The notes under the pieces were generated by a model. That model was not told the DNA's origin and did no database searches. It saw only the letters and a program-made list of their open reading frames with translations. This document shows positions 1 through 7,996 of a stretch of 64,000 nucleotides of DNA, piece by piece. The number at the start of each line of letters is the position of its first letter. The first letter of the stretch is position 1. The stretch is from positions 868,001-932,000 of the forward strand of contig NZ_VTEX01000002.1 of NCBI RefSeq assembly GCF_008180865.1, given 5' to 3'. The DNA is from Rossellomorea aquimaris. GTDB lineage: Bacteria > Bacillota > Bacilli > Bacillales > Bacillaceae_B. The translations under genes were made by a program, and so were the position numbers.

Positions 1-446
1 AAATTTGCGACTGCAATTTTGCCCATCCGCTGGATCCCCATAAAATAGCCCCTGGTGATCGAAGTAAACGCCACAATGGGAATGACAATCAAAATGAGCC
101 AGCGAATCCCTGGGTGGTATCCTTCAAATAAAGGAGTCCAGGCATATATGAGGACCATGAGAACTAAGAGAATGCACGTCGTGATGACCGCAAATCGAAA
201 TGCATAGTGAAGCATGCCCCGATGATACTTTTCTTCCCGTTCGGCAAAGAACTTGGAAAGACTGATCGGCAGCTCCATACTTGATAAAATGACAATCAGA
301 AACACAGTCGGCAGAATCGACATATATGAGCCAAGACCAGCCTCCCCAAGCTCCCGAGCCAAAATCATATTGATCACAAACTCCAAACACTCACCTAAAA
401 AAGCCGTCACCACCAGCACCAATGTACCTCTTAAAAACAAACTCAT
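1..446 (-). CDS. SpoVB/MurJ-type polysaccharide flippase-like membrane protein, N-terminal part
   Basis: The reverse strand reads from an ATG at 446 to the window edge, giving about 148 residues of a polytopic membrane protein beginning MSLFLRGTLVLVVTAFLG. The early motif ARELGEAGLGSYM followed by a hydrophobic stretch, then ELPISLSKFFAERE, and later SITRGYFMGIQRMG, matches the first two to three helices of the SpoVB/YkvU branch of the MATE/MOP flippase superfamily, where the second motif is usually GLPVAISKLVAE and the third VLRGYFQG. These proteins move lipid-linked saccharides or act in spore envelope assembly. A purine-rich AAAGGCAGGG lies about 10 bases upstream of the ATG. The C-terminal two thirds lie outside the window, so the exact paralogue (SpoVB, YkvU or other) cannot be decided. 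Confidence 0.72.
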   Translation of the reverse strand, partial: MSLFLRGTLVLVVTAFLGECLEFVINMILARELGEAGLGSYMSILPTVFLIVILSSMELPISLSKFFAEREEKYHRGMLHYAFRFAVITTCILLVLMVLIYAWTPLFEGYHPGIRWLILIVIPIVAFTSITRGYFMGIQRMGKIAVAN

Positions 447-608
447 ATGTTTGTACCCTGCCTTTGTTTTAGATGGTCTATTCTATGATGGTTGTCCTGG
501 GAATATGTGAAGGGGCACGTGATGGAAATGGAGTTAGTGCTTTATTATGGGTTTGTTTCGCTTTAGATTGATGCTGCGGGGTATTGTTGAGTATGAGGGA
601 GAGGTTGT

Positions 609-705
609 AGCGGCACTTCCAACCAAACTCGTGCCAGTTTCAAGCAAACTCGTGCCACTTTTCCACTTTGTTGTGTCACTTTCAGACAAACTTGTGCCAA
701 ATTGT
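609..705. repeat. 21-bp tandem repeat, four to five units
   Basis: Units begin at about 609, 630, 651 and 672, with a partial unit at 693, all exactly 21 bp apart. The consensus is close to CGTGCCACTTTCAAACAAACT. The stretch 447-786 between the flippase start and the GH30 gene end otherwise holds only the GH30 terminator; no gene is supported there. A short rightward ORF crosses the repeat and reads as a KLVPVSS-like heptad, but this is a trivial result of a repeat unit divisible by three and there is no good ribosome binding site. Confidence 0.75.
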
Positions 706-751
706 GAACATACCGCTACAGAATACCCACCGGCCTATCTATTTTCAAAAC

Positions 752-779
752 AAAAAGCAGCCCTCCCGAGGACTGCTTT
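752..779 (-). terminator. Terminator of the beta-glucoside operon
   Basis: AAAGCAG (754-760) pairs with CTGCTTT (773-779) with further CCT/AGG pairing inside. On the reverse strand the hairpin is followed by a run of T, just past the GH30 stop codon. Confidence 0.8.
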
Positions 780-786
780 CAATCTA

Positions 787-2130
787 TTATCTAATAATGA
801 ATGTAGCTATAGAATGAGAAGGTAGCGTAGTAGTCATCGATCCATCAGCACAGGATATTGAAATTTCCTCATTCCCGCTATTCGCATTCATAGCAACCAA
901 CACGATTTCCCCATCTGGATTTTCAAAGGACGTAGCCAATATGGAGTCATTGGAAACTTGACTTCCAATACGTCTTGCACCAGGCTTGATATATTTACTA
1001 AAATGGCCAATATAATAATAAGAACTGTTATAGTGAACCTCGTCCGTTTGAGTATCTACGATCACCGGCGCGTCACAATAATTCCCTACATGATTAGGCC
1101 CGCCTTCTTCATTCAATACCAAATTCCAATCGATCCAGGCTTCAAGATAATTGTTCAAGTCACCGATGATATTCCTGCCGTAACGCTCACCTGTATCCCA
1201 TGAACCTACCTGTACCCCGCCTTCAATGCACCCTTCCGTAAAAATAAGATGCTTATCAGGAAAAGCATGATGTACTTTAGAGAGATTTTCAAACTCCTCC
1301 GACACGTACCAGTGCAAACCTGTTCCCCATACGTACTTAGCTGCTTCAGGATCAGATAATACGGCATGGGCACGCTCATATATCACATCACGATTATGGT
1401 CCCATATGATGACCTTCACATCATCATGCCCATTTTTCGCCAGGGACGGACCTAGATGATTTTTAATGAAGTCACGCTCTTCTTCTCCCGTATATAGACA
1501 AGAATCCCACACCTGCTTTGCTTCCGGTTCATTTTGAATCGTGATGCCCCAGATTCGGATCCCCTCTTCTTCCATCGCCTCTATATACTTTGAATAATAA
1601 TCAGCCCAAACAGATTCATACTCTGATAATAGTTTCCCGCCATTGTTCATTTCTCCGTTCGTCTTCATCCATGAAGGCGGACTCCAGGGTGAAGCTACGA
1701 TGGAAAGTTCTTCATCCGCCACATTCATCGCTTCTTGAATAAGAGGAATCACGAGCTTCTTCTCACGTTCGATGGAAAAGCTTTCTAACGACGTATCGCC
1801 ATCCTCCACATACGTATAGTTCCCTAACGAAAAATCACAGCTATTGATATGTGTTCTGCCTAAACGATAGCCCAAACCTTCTTCAGGATCGAAATACCGG
1901 TGAATGATTTCTTCCCGTTTTTCTGGGCTGATGAGGGAGAGGCTGTGAGCAGCCGCTTCGGTGAACGCGCCTCCAAACCCTATCATTTCTTGATATTTCC
2001 GCTCTGGATCAAGCTTGATATGAGTAGCAGATGGAGCTTGATCAGAAGAAAAGGAAACCGGTTCTTTTTCAGAGAACCGCTCTCCAGTATCTTTGGCTGT
2101 CAAAATTACCTTTACTTGCTTTGCATTCAT
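787..2130 (-). CDS. Glycoside hydrolase family 30 (glucosylceramidase / beta-1,6-glucosidase-like)
   Basis: The product is 447 residues with no signal peptide, so it should be cytoplasmic. The N-terminal motif GFGGAFTEAAAHSL (about 51-64) and SPWSPPSWMKTN (148-159) are typical of GH30. In the TIM barrel the predicted acid/base is Glu201 in IQNEPE and the nucleophile Glu299 in IFTEGC; a C-terminal beta domain follows. The family includes glucosylceramidases and endo-beta-1,6-glucanases. The start overlaps the end of the GH1 gene by four bases (ATGA), so the two enzymes are translationally coupled. Together with an oligosaccharide ABC importer this suggests intracellular cleavage of an imported beta-linked gluco-oligosaccharide; that substrate is inferred, not seen. 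Confidence 0.88.
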   Translation of the reverse strand: MNAKQVKVILTAKDTGERFSEKEPVSFSSDQAPSATHIKLDPERKYQEMIGFGGAFTEAAAHSLSLISPEKREEIIHRYFDPEEGLGYRLGRTHINSCDFSLGNYTYVEDGDTSLESFSIEREKKLVIPLIQEAMNVADEELSIVASPWSPPSWMKTNGEMNNGGKLLSEYESVWADYYSKYIEAMEEEGIRIWGITIQNEPEAKQVWDSCLYTGEEERDFIKNHLGPSLAKNGHDDVKVIIWDHNRDVIYERAHAVLSDPEAAKYVWGTGLHWYVSEEFENLSKVHHAFPDKHLIFTEGCIEGGVQVGSWDTGERYGRNIIGDLNNYLEAWIDWNLVLNEEGGPNHVGNYCDAPVIVDTQTDEVHYNSSYYYIGHFSKYIKPGARRIGSQVSNDSILATSFENPDGEIVLVAMNANSGNEEISISCADGSMTTTLPSHSIATFIIR

Positions 2131-3494
2131 TGTGCAACTTCCTCTGCATTTGTGTGAAGACCATGCTTCTCTTTATGATCCCGGATGATTTCAGCGTATC
2201 GGAAGGCGCTGTCTTTCCAAATTCGCTCTTGTGTATCAAAATCCACGTAAAGAATTCCGAATCGCTTATCATATCCGAAGCTCCACTCGAAGTTATCCAT
2301 CAGTGACCATAGATAATATCCTTGAATGTTCATGCCTTCATCATTAAGGTCAGAAACGGCTTGAAGATGCAGATTCAAGTAGTCGACACGTTCCTTATCA
2401 TGCACTCGTCCATTCTCCAACACATCGTCATAAGCCGCACCGTTTTCCGTTATATAGATTGGCAGATCAGTATAAACTTGTCTCAGGCGGCGGATGAGGT
2501 CTTTAAATTCATTCGGCGCGATATCCCAGCCCATCCCTGTTTTCTTATAATCAGAGTAAGCTCCTTTATGCATAAAGTCATGGGCTGCACTGAACTCGAC
2601 GATTCCACGACTGTAATAATTGATGCCGAAGAAGTCACATTCAATTGAGATCAGCTTCATATCCCCTTCTTTAATAAAGTCATAGGAATGGACATATTTC
2701 GAGAATAAGTTCATCATGTCTTTCGGATATTCTCCCTTGAATACAGGATCAAGGAACCAGCGATTCGAATAACCATCCGCATTATTTGCAGCTAACGCAT
2801 CGTTCACTGAATCCGTATTTGGATAAACCGGTGATAGATTCAACGTGATGCCGATGTCGGTTTGGGATTGGAATTCTTTCTTCAGCATTTCTACCGCTTT
2901 CCCGTGAGATAACAGCATGTGATGTACAGCTTTGACCGCTTCATCCATATTGGTATGACCCGGAGCATGCACCCCTTGATGGTAGCCAAGGAAGCCCGCA
3001 CACCATGGTTCATTATGAGTGATCCAAGAATCGACTACCGAATCAAGCTCCGTGAAACATGCTCTGGCATATTCCAGGAACCATTGAACGGATTCACGAT
3101 TGACCCATCCGCCCTCTTCATGCGCCCACATTGGCAGATCCCAATGATATAGCGTAACGGCCGGCTTGATTCCTTCTTCTTGAAGTCTTCTTGCAAGCTT
3201 TTTATAAAAGTCCATCCCTTCCTGATTGTACTTACCCTTTTCAGGAAAGATGCGTGGCCATGCAATGGAGAAACGGTACGTATCCACTCCAAGGCGTTTA
3301 ATATGCTGGATGTCTTCTTCAAATCGGTGATAGTGATCACATGCGACATCACCGTTATGCTGCTTATACACTCTTCCCGGAATGTCACAGAACATATCCC
3401 AAATGGATGGAGTTCTTCCCCCTTCCTGGTGAGCTCCTTCAATTTGATACGATGATGTGGCAGTTCCAAAGGTAAATGTTTTCTCAAAATGCAT
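2127..3494 (-). CDS. Family 1 beta-glucosidase
   Basis: The 455-residue protein has the full GH1 barrel. The N-terminal FGTATSSYQIEGA motif (about 9-21), YRFSIAWPRI (73-82), the acid/base Glu162 in THNEPW and the nucleophile Glu350 in YITENGA are all present, and the length is normal for BglA-type enzymes. It hydrolyses beta-glucosides or related short beta-glucans in the cytoplasm. It has a non-phospho-enzyme context: the neighbours are ABC permeases, not PTS components. GGAGAG precedes the ATG at 3494. Expression is expected to follow the LacI-type regulator at the head of the operon. Confidence 0.95.
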   Translation of the reverse strand: MHFEKTFTFGTATSSYQIEGAHQEGGRTPSIWDMFCDIPGRVYKQHNGDVACDHYHRFEEDIQHIKRLGVDTYRFSIAWPRIFPEKGKYNQEGMDFYKKLARRLQEEGIKPAVTLYHWDLPMWAHEEGGWVNRESVQWFLEYARACFTELDSVVDSWITHNEPWCAGFLGYHQGVHAPGHTNMDEAVKAVHHMLLSHGKAVEMLKKEFQSQTDIGITLNLSPVYPNTDSVNDALAANNADGYSNRWFLDPVFKGEYPKDMMNLFSKYVHSYDFIKEGDMKLISIECDFFGINYYSRGIVEFSAAHDFMHKGAYSDYKKTGMGWDIAPNEFKDLIRRLRQVYTDLPIYITENGAAYDDVLENGRVHDKERVDYLNLHLQAVSDLNDEGMNIQGYYLWSLMDNFEWSFGYDKRFGILYVDFDTQERIWKDSAFRYAEIIRDHKEKHGLHTNAEEVAQ

Positions 3495-3509
3495 ATGTCA
3501 TTCTCTCCT

Positions 3510-4427
3510 CTATTCTTTGATTGATCCTGCTGAAATGCTGTTGACGATATATTTAGATAAGAATAGGAACGCAATCATGATTGGTACGACTGAAATCGCA
3601 ATCCCTAAATACATCGATCCTAAATTTTGTGCTACTTGAGATCCCTTCAAGAATCCCATCAATACTGGCAACGTATATTTTTCAGGCGAGAACAAGATCA
3701 CGAGTGGCATGATGTAGTTATTCCATGATCCGATGAACGTGAAGATCGACATCGTTGCAACAGCCGGCATCATGATCGGAATCGCCACCGTATGGAAAAT
3801 CTTGAACTCACTCGCACCATCGATTCGGGCCGCTTCTATTAGACTTGGATGCAAAGTCGTCTTGATGTATTGTCTGAGAAAGAACACGACAAATGGACTT
3901 GCGATCGCAGGTACGATCAATGGGATGAAGGAATCCAGTATCCCCAGGTTCTTACTTAGTTCATAAAAGCCGATAAGCCCCAATTGTCCCGGAACCATCA
4001 TCATCACAAGCATGAAGACGAATAAGAAATTCTTCCCCCTGAATGTGTAAAAAGCAAATCCATAGGCAGTCAAAGCTGAAAAATATCCTGATAATACGGT
4101 CGTGAGGACAGAGATGATCAGACTATTCTTGAAACCCGACCAAATGTTTACGTATTCCATCATATTGGTATAGTTTTCAACTAAGGAACTGCCCGGGATC
4201 AAGGTGAATCCTGACAGGATCGCTTCATTCGATCTTGTTGCGTTCACAAGCATCATAAGAAATGGGATGAAGCAAATAATCGCCATCAACACAAGCAGGA
4301 TATAGATAATGCTCTTCACAATGTTGTTTCTGGTCTTTAGTTTGGACTCATGTGGCAGAAGTTCGGGTTTTGGTTTTTCTATCTTCTGAGTGGACACATT
4401 TTTTTCAACCGCTGTTTTTCCCAACAT
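3510..4427 (-). CDS. Sugar ABC transporter permease, MalG type
   Basis: This is an inner-membrane permease of about 305 residues with six predicted helices after a charged N-terminal tail (residues 1-35). The cytoplasmic EAA loop reads EAARIDGASEFKIFHTVAIP, matching the ATPase-docking consensus of binding-protein-dependent permeases of the carbohydrate CUT1 class. It pairs with the MalF-type permease just upstream (three-base gap) and the binding lipoprotein. No ATPase gene is present in the operon; as is common in Bacillus, a shared MsmX-type ATPase encoded elsewhere probably energises it. Confidence 0.92.
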   Translation of the reverse strand: MLGKTAVEKNVSTQKIEKPKPELLPHESKLKTRNNIVKSIIYILLVLMAIICFIPFLMMLVNATRSNEAILSGFTLIPGSSLVENYTNMMEYVNIWSGFKNSLIISVLTTVLSGYFSALTAYGFAFYTFRGKNFLFVFMLVMMMVPGQLGLIGFYELSKNLGILDSFIPLIVPAIASPFVVFFLRQYIKTTLHPSLIEAARIDGASEFKIFHTVAIPIMMPAVATMSIFTFIGSWNNYIMPLVILFSPEKYTLPVLMGFLKGSQVAQNLGSMYLGIAISVVPIMIAFLFLSKYIVNSISAGSIKE

Positions 4428-4430
4428 GCA

Positions 4431-5330
4431 TTACACCTTCCTTGCTTGTTTGCGTTCATTACCATACATCCCTTTGAAGACAATCGCAGAGAAAATCAAG
4501 GTAATGACAAACAATCCGTATGCTACAGCTGATGCATACCCGTAATTGTTAAACTTGAATGCTTGATTGTACAGGTACAGTACCATGGTATTCAGTGATC
4601 CATCCGGGGAACCGATTCCGTCTGTCAGAAGCATCGGCAGATCAAACAGCTGAAGGCCGCCGATCAGGGATGTGATCATGATATAAAGTAAGATTGGTTT
4701 TAATAAGGGAATGGTGATTTTTGTAAAGGTCTGCCATCGGTTTGCTCCATCGATCAAGGCAGCCTCGTAGTAGTCTTTCGAAATTCCGGAAACACCCGCC
4801 ATGACCACAATGAACGAATGACCGAACCACATCCAGGTAAGGATCAGGGATACAGACAGCTGTGCAGTCGTCGGCTCGTTCAGCCAATTAATCGGTTCTG
4901 ATATAAGACCTATATTTAATAGAATCATATTTAATGATCCGTGCTGCCAGTCCAGTAAGATACCAAATAGCAGAGCGACCGAACTAATCGTGATTAAATT
5001 AGGTAAATAAAAGATCGATCTGAAAAATGCCAAACCTTTTAACTTCATTCTCATATCAGAGAAGATTAATGCGAGTACAAGGGCCAGTCCTATTTGCAGG
5101 GCAAAATTGATCCCCCATATTTTCCATGTGTTAAAAAATGCTTCCACAAAATAACTGTCCGAGAGTAAACGGGCATAGTTTGCAAGACCGACAACTTCTG
5201 CTGTCCCGCTTCCTGAATAATTCGTAAAGCTATAGTAGAATGTAAGCGCAACAGGATAAATACTAAATATTAAAAAGATGATCCAAAACGGGGCAATAAA
5301 AACATAACCATATCGGTCTAATTTCTTCAT
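4431..5330 (-). CDS. Sugar ABC transporter permease, MalF type
   Basis: The permease has six predicted helices and the EAA-type loop EAALIDGANRWQTFTKITIP. The open frame begins at 5366, but the ATG at 5330 (MKKLDRYGYVFIAPF) has AAGGGGGG eight to ten bases upstream and gives the usual short N-terminus, so I chose it; the upstream residues would include the intercistronic hairpin. It forms the heterodimeric channel with the MalG-type partner downstream and probably takes up a beta-gluco-oligosaccharide. Confidence 0.92.
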   Translation of the reverse strand: MKKLDRYGYVFIAPFWIIFLIFSIYPVALTFYYSFTNYSGSGTAEVVGLANYARLLSDSYFVEAFFNTWKIWGINFALQIGLALVLALIFSDMRMKLKGLAFFRSIFYLPNLITISSVALLFGILLDWQHGSLNMILLNIGLISEPINWLNEPTTAQLSVSLILTWMWFGHSFIVVMAGVSGISKDYYEAALIDGANRWQTFTKITIPLLKPILLYIMITSLIGGLQLFDLPMLLTDGIGSPDGSLNTMVLYLYNQAFKFNNYGYASAVAYGLFVITLIFSAIVFKGMYGNERKQARKV

Positions 5331-5361
5331 TCCCCAGCCCCCCTTAGTTGTTAGTAGATTT

Positions 5362-5390
5362 GGCAAGTGGCATGGACCATGCCACTTGCC
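5362..5390 (-). promoter_or_regulatory. Intercistronic stem-loop between binding protein and permease genes
   Basis: GGCAAGTGGCAT (5362-5373) and ATGCCACTTGCC (5379-5390) form a perfect 12-bp stem. On the transcribed strand no T run follows, so it is unlikely to be a full terminator. Such hairpins behind binding-protein genes usually protect the upstream mRNA end or attenuate, giving more binding protein than permease. Confidence 0.7.
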
Positions 5391-5406
5391 CTTGATTTTT
5401 TACATG

Positions 5407-6720
5407 TTAATTTTTTGGTACTTTTATGTCCGGATATGCGTTTTGTGCTTTTTTATAAAACTCTTTAATGGCTTCTTCTTTTGATTTCTTCCCGTCCACG
5501 TATTGCTGAACAGCGTTTCCATAGAACGTATCTAGCTGTTGATCATATTTCGTTACAATTCCAGGCTCGATTTCTTTCGCTTGTTCAAGGAAGAATTGAT
5601 AGTTATTTTGACCGCCAAGGAATTCGTCACTGAAATCACCTTTGATTTCGTTTGTAACAGGTAGGTAGGACAGAACATCCCCAGTTTCTTTTGCCCAGTC
5701 TGTCAGGAATTCATCTTCCTGGGTCATCATCTTCACAAAGTCATACGCAAGTTCTTTGTTCTCTGATTTTTCGTAGACCCCTAACCATGTTCCACCCCAG
5801 AAGTACGGGCTTGGTCCATTCGTCACGGCCCAGTCCCCTGCTGTTTCTTTTACATTTGTCTTCAGGACGCTGTGAAGGCCCCACGTCGGAAGAACATATG
5901 AGAACACTTGTGTTTCTTTCTCTTTTCCATTTTCTTTCATTTTTATCGGCTTATCCATCGCTTCGAACCACGATGGAGACCACTCAGCAGCAAGAGCTGT
6001 ATAGTTGTTTTCACGAAGTTTCTTTGCAGATTCCATATACTCGATCTTTTCATCTGTCAGTTGCAACTCATTTTTATCATTCACCCAAGGTTGTGGATTA
6101 TTTCCTTGAGAGAACCAGCGGATCGCACCCTCATCCGGAAACATGCTGTAGCCTTTTTCCTTCATCTTCTCCGCAACTTTAAATACATTGTCCATTGAGT
6201 TCATCATGTTACCTACCTCAGTTGGATCATCTGTGCCAAGTACTTCTTTTGCAATGCTTCTTCTGTAGAAGATCCCCCCCGGAGTTGTTTGCCATGATAG
6301 GGCTCTTACGTTACCTTCTTTGTCTTTACCTAAATCAAATACGTAAGGAACATATTTATCTTTGATTTCATCTACATTGTAGGGGTCTTCCGATAAATTC
6401 TCCCAATATCCCGCATCCACCCACTGCTTAAGGAATGCAATTTCTCCCGTAAATACATCCGGTGCTCCCACGCCACTCTCTAAAACAGGTTTTAATTTCG
6501 TCGGGTAATCAGCGATTGGAACAATCGTCAATTCTACTTTTACGCCGTTTTTCTCTTCAAACTTCGTGATTGGTTTCTTCAGTTCATCCGTAAATGACCA
6601 CACCTTCAAATCCACGTCTTTATCTTTCGAACTTCCCGATGATTTAGAATCTCCGGAGCAAGCTGACAATACCCCTGCCAGCAGTACAAGCGTCATAAAT
6701 ATTCCTAAAAACTTCTTCAT
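5407..6720 (-). CDS. Sugar-binding lipoprotein (extracellular solute-binding protein family 1)
   Basis: The start at 6720 (MKKFLGIFMTLVLLAG) gives a lipoprotein signal peptide ending in the lipobox VLSAC; two ATGs are adjacent and the second is correctly spaced from AAAGGGGG. The mature 415-residue protein has the SBP family 1 pattern, with the early DLKVWSF strand, the segment ETAGDWAVTNGPSPYFWGGTWLGV and a helical C-terminal region. It is anchored outside the membrane and delivers an oligosaccharide to the two permeases. It is the first structural gene, and a hairpin separates it from the permeases. Confidence 0.93.
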   Translation of the reverse strand: MKKFLGIFMTLVLLAGVLSACSGDSKSSGSSKDKDVDLKVWSFTDELKKPITKFEEKNGVKVELTIVPIADYPTKLKPVLESGVGAPDVFTGEIAFLKQWVDAGYWENLSEDPYNVDEIKDKYVPYVFDLGKDKEGNVRALSWQTTPGGIFYRRSIAKEVLGTDDPTEVGNMMNSMDNVFKVAEKMKEKGYSMFPDEGAIRWFSQGNNPQPWVNDKNELQLTDEKIEYMESAKKLRENNYTALAAEWSPSWFEAMDKPIKMKENGKEKETQVFSYVLPTWGLHSVLKTNVKETAGDWAVTNGPSPYFWGGTWLGVYEKSENKELAYDFVKMMTQEDEFLTDWAKETGDVLSYLPVTNEIKGDFSDEFLGGQNNYQFFLEQAKEIEPGIVTKYDQQLDTFYGNAVQQYVDGKKSKEEAIKEFYKKAQNAYPDIKVPKN

Positions 6721-6740
6721 CATTATCCCCCTTTGTTCTT

Positions 6741-6770
6741 TTCCCAATATAGTTGCGAAAGCGGTTTCGT
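6741..6770 (-). promoter_or_regulatory. Promoter and operator of the beta-glucoside operon
   Basis: On the reverse strand a -10 TATATT (6747-6752 region) lies 17-18 bases after a weak TGAAAC/GTGAAA -35. The near-palindrome CGAAAGCGGTTTCG (6756-6769, reads CGAAACCGCTTTCG on the reverse strand) fills the spacer. Its form is that of a LacI/GalR-family site, and it also resembles a cre. Confidence 0.6.
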
Positions 6771-6785
6771 TTCACTTCTTTTAAA

Positions 6786-6809
6786 AATTCCGAAACCGGT
6801 TTCGGAATT
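6786..6809. promoter_or_regulatory. 24-bp perfect palindrome, LacI-family operator
   Basis: The core TTCCGAAACCGGTTTCGGAA (6788-6807) is a perfect palindrome and one further AA/TT pair on each side extends it to 24 bp. It lies between the regulator gene and the binding-protein promoter, with the same CGAAA half-site as the sites at 6756 and 7868. Confidence 0.8.
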
Positions 6810-6824
6810 ACTAAAAAATAAAAA

Positions 6825-7850
6825 TTAATTATTTTTTTCTTTTTTTAGTGATGTGCATGATTCCCTGATGATTAGTTCTACTGGAATGATTTCCGTTGTT
6901 ATGAGTTTCTTTTTTTGAATCATTTGTTTAATTAGTAACTGTCCTGCCCGAGCACCGATTCTATCCGTGTCTTGTCTGACTGTGGTTAGTTTCGGAGTGA
7001 CATAGGCCGACATTTCAATGTCATCATACCCGATGATAGAGATATCTTCCGGTATTTTTAATCCCTTTTCTTTAATGGCTTCCATTGCTCCGATGGCCAT
7101 ATGGTCACCTGCTACAAAAACAGCAGTAGGTATCGTTTCCAGTTCTAGAAGGGACTCCATTGCTGCTCTACCTTCTTGAATGGAAAACAATCCACCATTC
7201 ACAAGGTATTCTTGATGAATCGGAAGGTTTAAATCATTCATGGCCTTAGAAAACCCTTTAATCCTTTGTGCTCCTGCATCGATCTTTGGATCTCCTGAAA
7301 TATGAGCGATTCTTGTATGGCCCAATGAATGAAGATAGTTCACTGCAAGCCTCCCTCCCTCAATATTATCGGAATAGACGACGCTGCAGTTCTGATTGCT
7401 CATATCAATCACGACAATCGGCACATGATTATTAATCATGTCTTGAACCTGCGGGTCGTTAGGATCTGAACATATTACGACGATCCCATCCACAGCACGG
7501 TACATAAAATGCTCCAAATAACTAGTATCCCGATTTCGCAGATTGCGAGAGGCAAAGATTAAATCATAGCCTTCCCGTTCTACATGCTTTCTAAAACTTT
7601 CAATGAGGGCGCTAAAGAAAGGATGTTTCATCCCGACCTCGTTGTCCTCAGCGAACATTACACCGATCGTCCAGGATTTTTTTGTCGATAAAGACTGGGC
7701 GTGGGCATTTGGTAAATACCCCATTTCAGCTGCGGCCTCCAGGATTTTTTGTTTCGTTTTCTGACTCACATCTGTGTAATTGTTAAGAGCTTTAGAAACT
7801 GTCGTACTGGAAAAACCAGTCCGTTTTGCTAAGTCATAGATTGTAACCAT
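6825..7850 (-). CDS. LacI/GalR-family transcriptional regulator of the beta-glucoside operon
   Basis: The 341-residue protein has the N-terminal LacI helix-turn-helix TIYDLAKRTGFSSTTVSKALNN (residues 3-24), the hinge helix region around 45-60 and a periplasmic-binding-protein-like effector domain ending in the usual TTVRQDTDRIGARAGQLL segment. It lies directly upstream of, and in the same direction as, the transport and hydrolase genes, and palindromes with matching CGAAA half-sites lie both before its own start (7868-7881) and before the binding-protein gene. It most likely represses both and is relieved by a sugar derived from the imported substrate. GAGGAG precedes the ATG. Confidence 0.93.
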   Translation of the reverse strand: MVTIYDLAKRTGFSSTTVSKALNNYTDVSQKTKQKILEAAAEMGYLPNAHAQSLSTKKSWTIGVMFAEDNEVGMKHPFFSALIESFRKHVEREGYDLIFASRNLRNRDTSYLEHFMYRAVDGIVVICSDPNDPQVQDMINNHVPIVVIDMSNQNCSVVYSDNIEGGRLAVNYLHSLGHTRIAHISGDPKIDAGAQRIKGFSKAMNDLNLPIHQEYLVNGGLFSIQEGRAAMESLLELETIPTAVFVAGDHMAIGAMEAIKEKGLKIPEDISIIGYDDIEMSAYVTPKLTTVRQDTDRIGARAGQLLIKQMIQKKKLITTEIIPVELIIRESCTSLKKEKNN

Positions 7851-7867
7851 TGTTATCTCCTCTTCAT

Positions 7868-7881
7868 CGAAAGCGCTTTCG
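7868..7881. promoter_or_regulatory. LacI-type operator upstream of the regulator gene
   Basis: CGAAAGCGCTTTCG is a perfect 14-bp palindrome with the same half-site as the two operators at 6756 and 6786. Its place 18 bases before the regulator start suggests autoregulation. Confidence 0.75.
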
Positions 7882-7960
7882 TTAATGTTATTATAGTCCA
7901 GACTTTTGATGGAATCAATACTATTTTTCAGAAAATTTATACAAGAGGCAACCTAAAGAA

Positions 7961-7990
7961 AAAAAGCAGCCCCGCAACAGGACTGCTTTC
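7961..7990 (-). terminator. Terminator of the RND exporter gene
   Basis: AAAGCAG (7963-7969) pairs with CTGCTTT (7983-7989), with CC/GG pairs inside, and the reverse strand continues as a T run. Confidence 0.8.
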
Positions 7991-7996
7991 CTCAAC

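Noticed and set aside
124-390. Leftward 88-codon frame
   Set aside because: It is an out-of-frame shadow of the flippase reading frame that starts at 446.
609-705. CRISPR array
   Set aside because: Units are adjoining 21-mers with no unique spacers; the same applies to the 20-bp array at 31729-31848.
547-825. Rightward 92-codon frame with KLVPVSS-like repeats
   Set aside because: The heptad repeat follows from the 21-bp DNA repeat; no ribosome site, and the frame runs into the GH30 terminator and gene.
3035-3574. Leftward 179-codon frame within the GH1 gene
   Set aside because: Out-of-frame shadow of a gene with full GH1 motifs.
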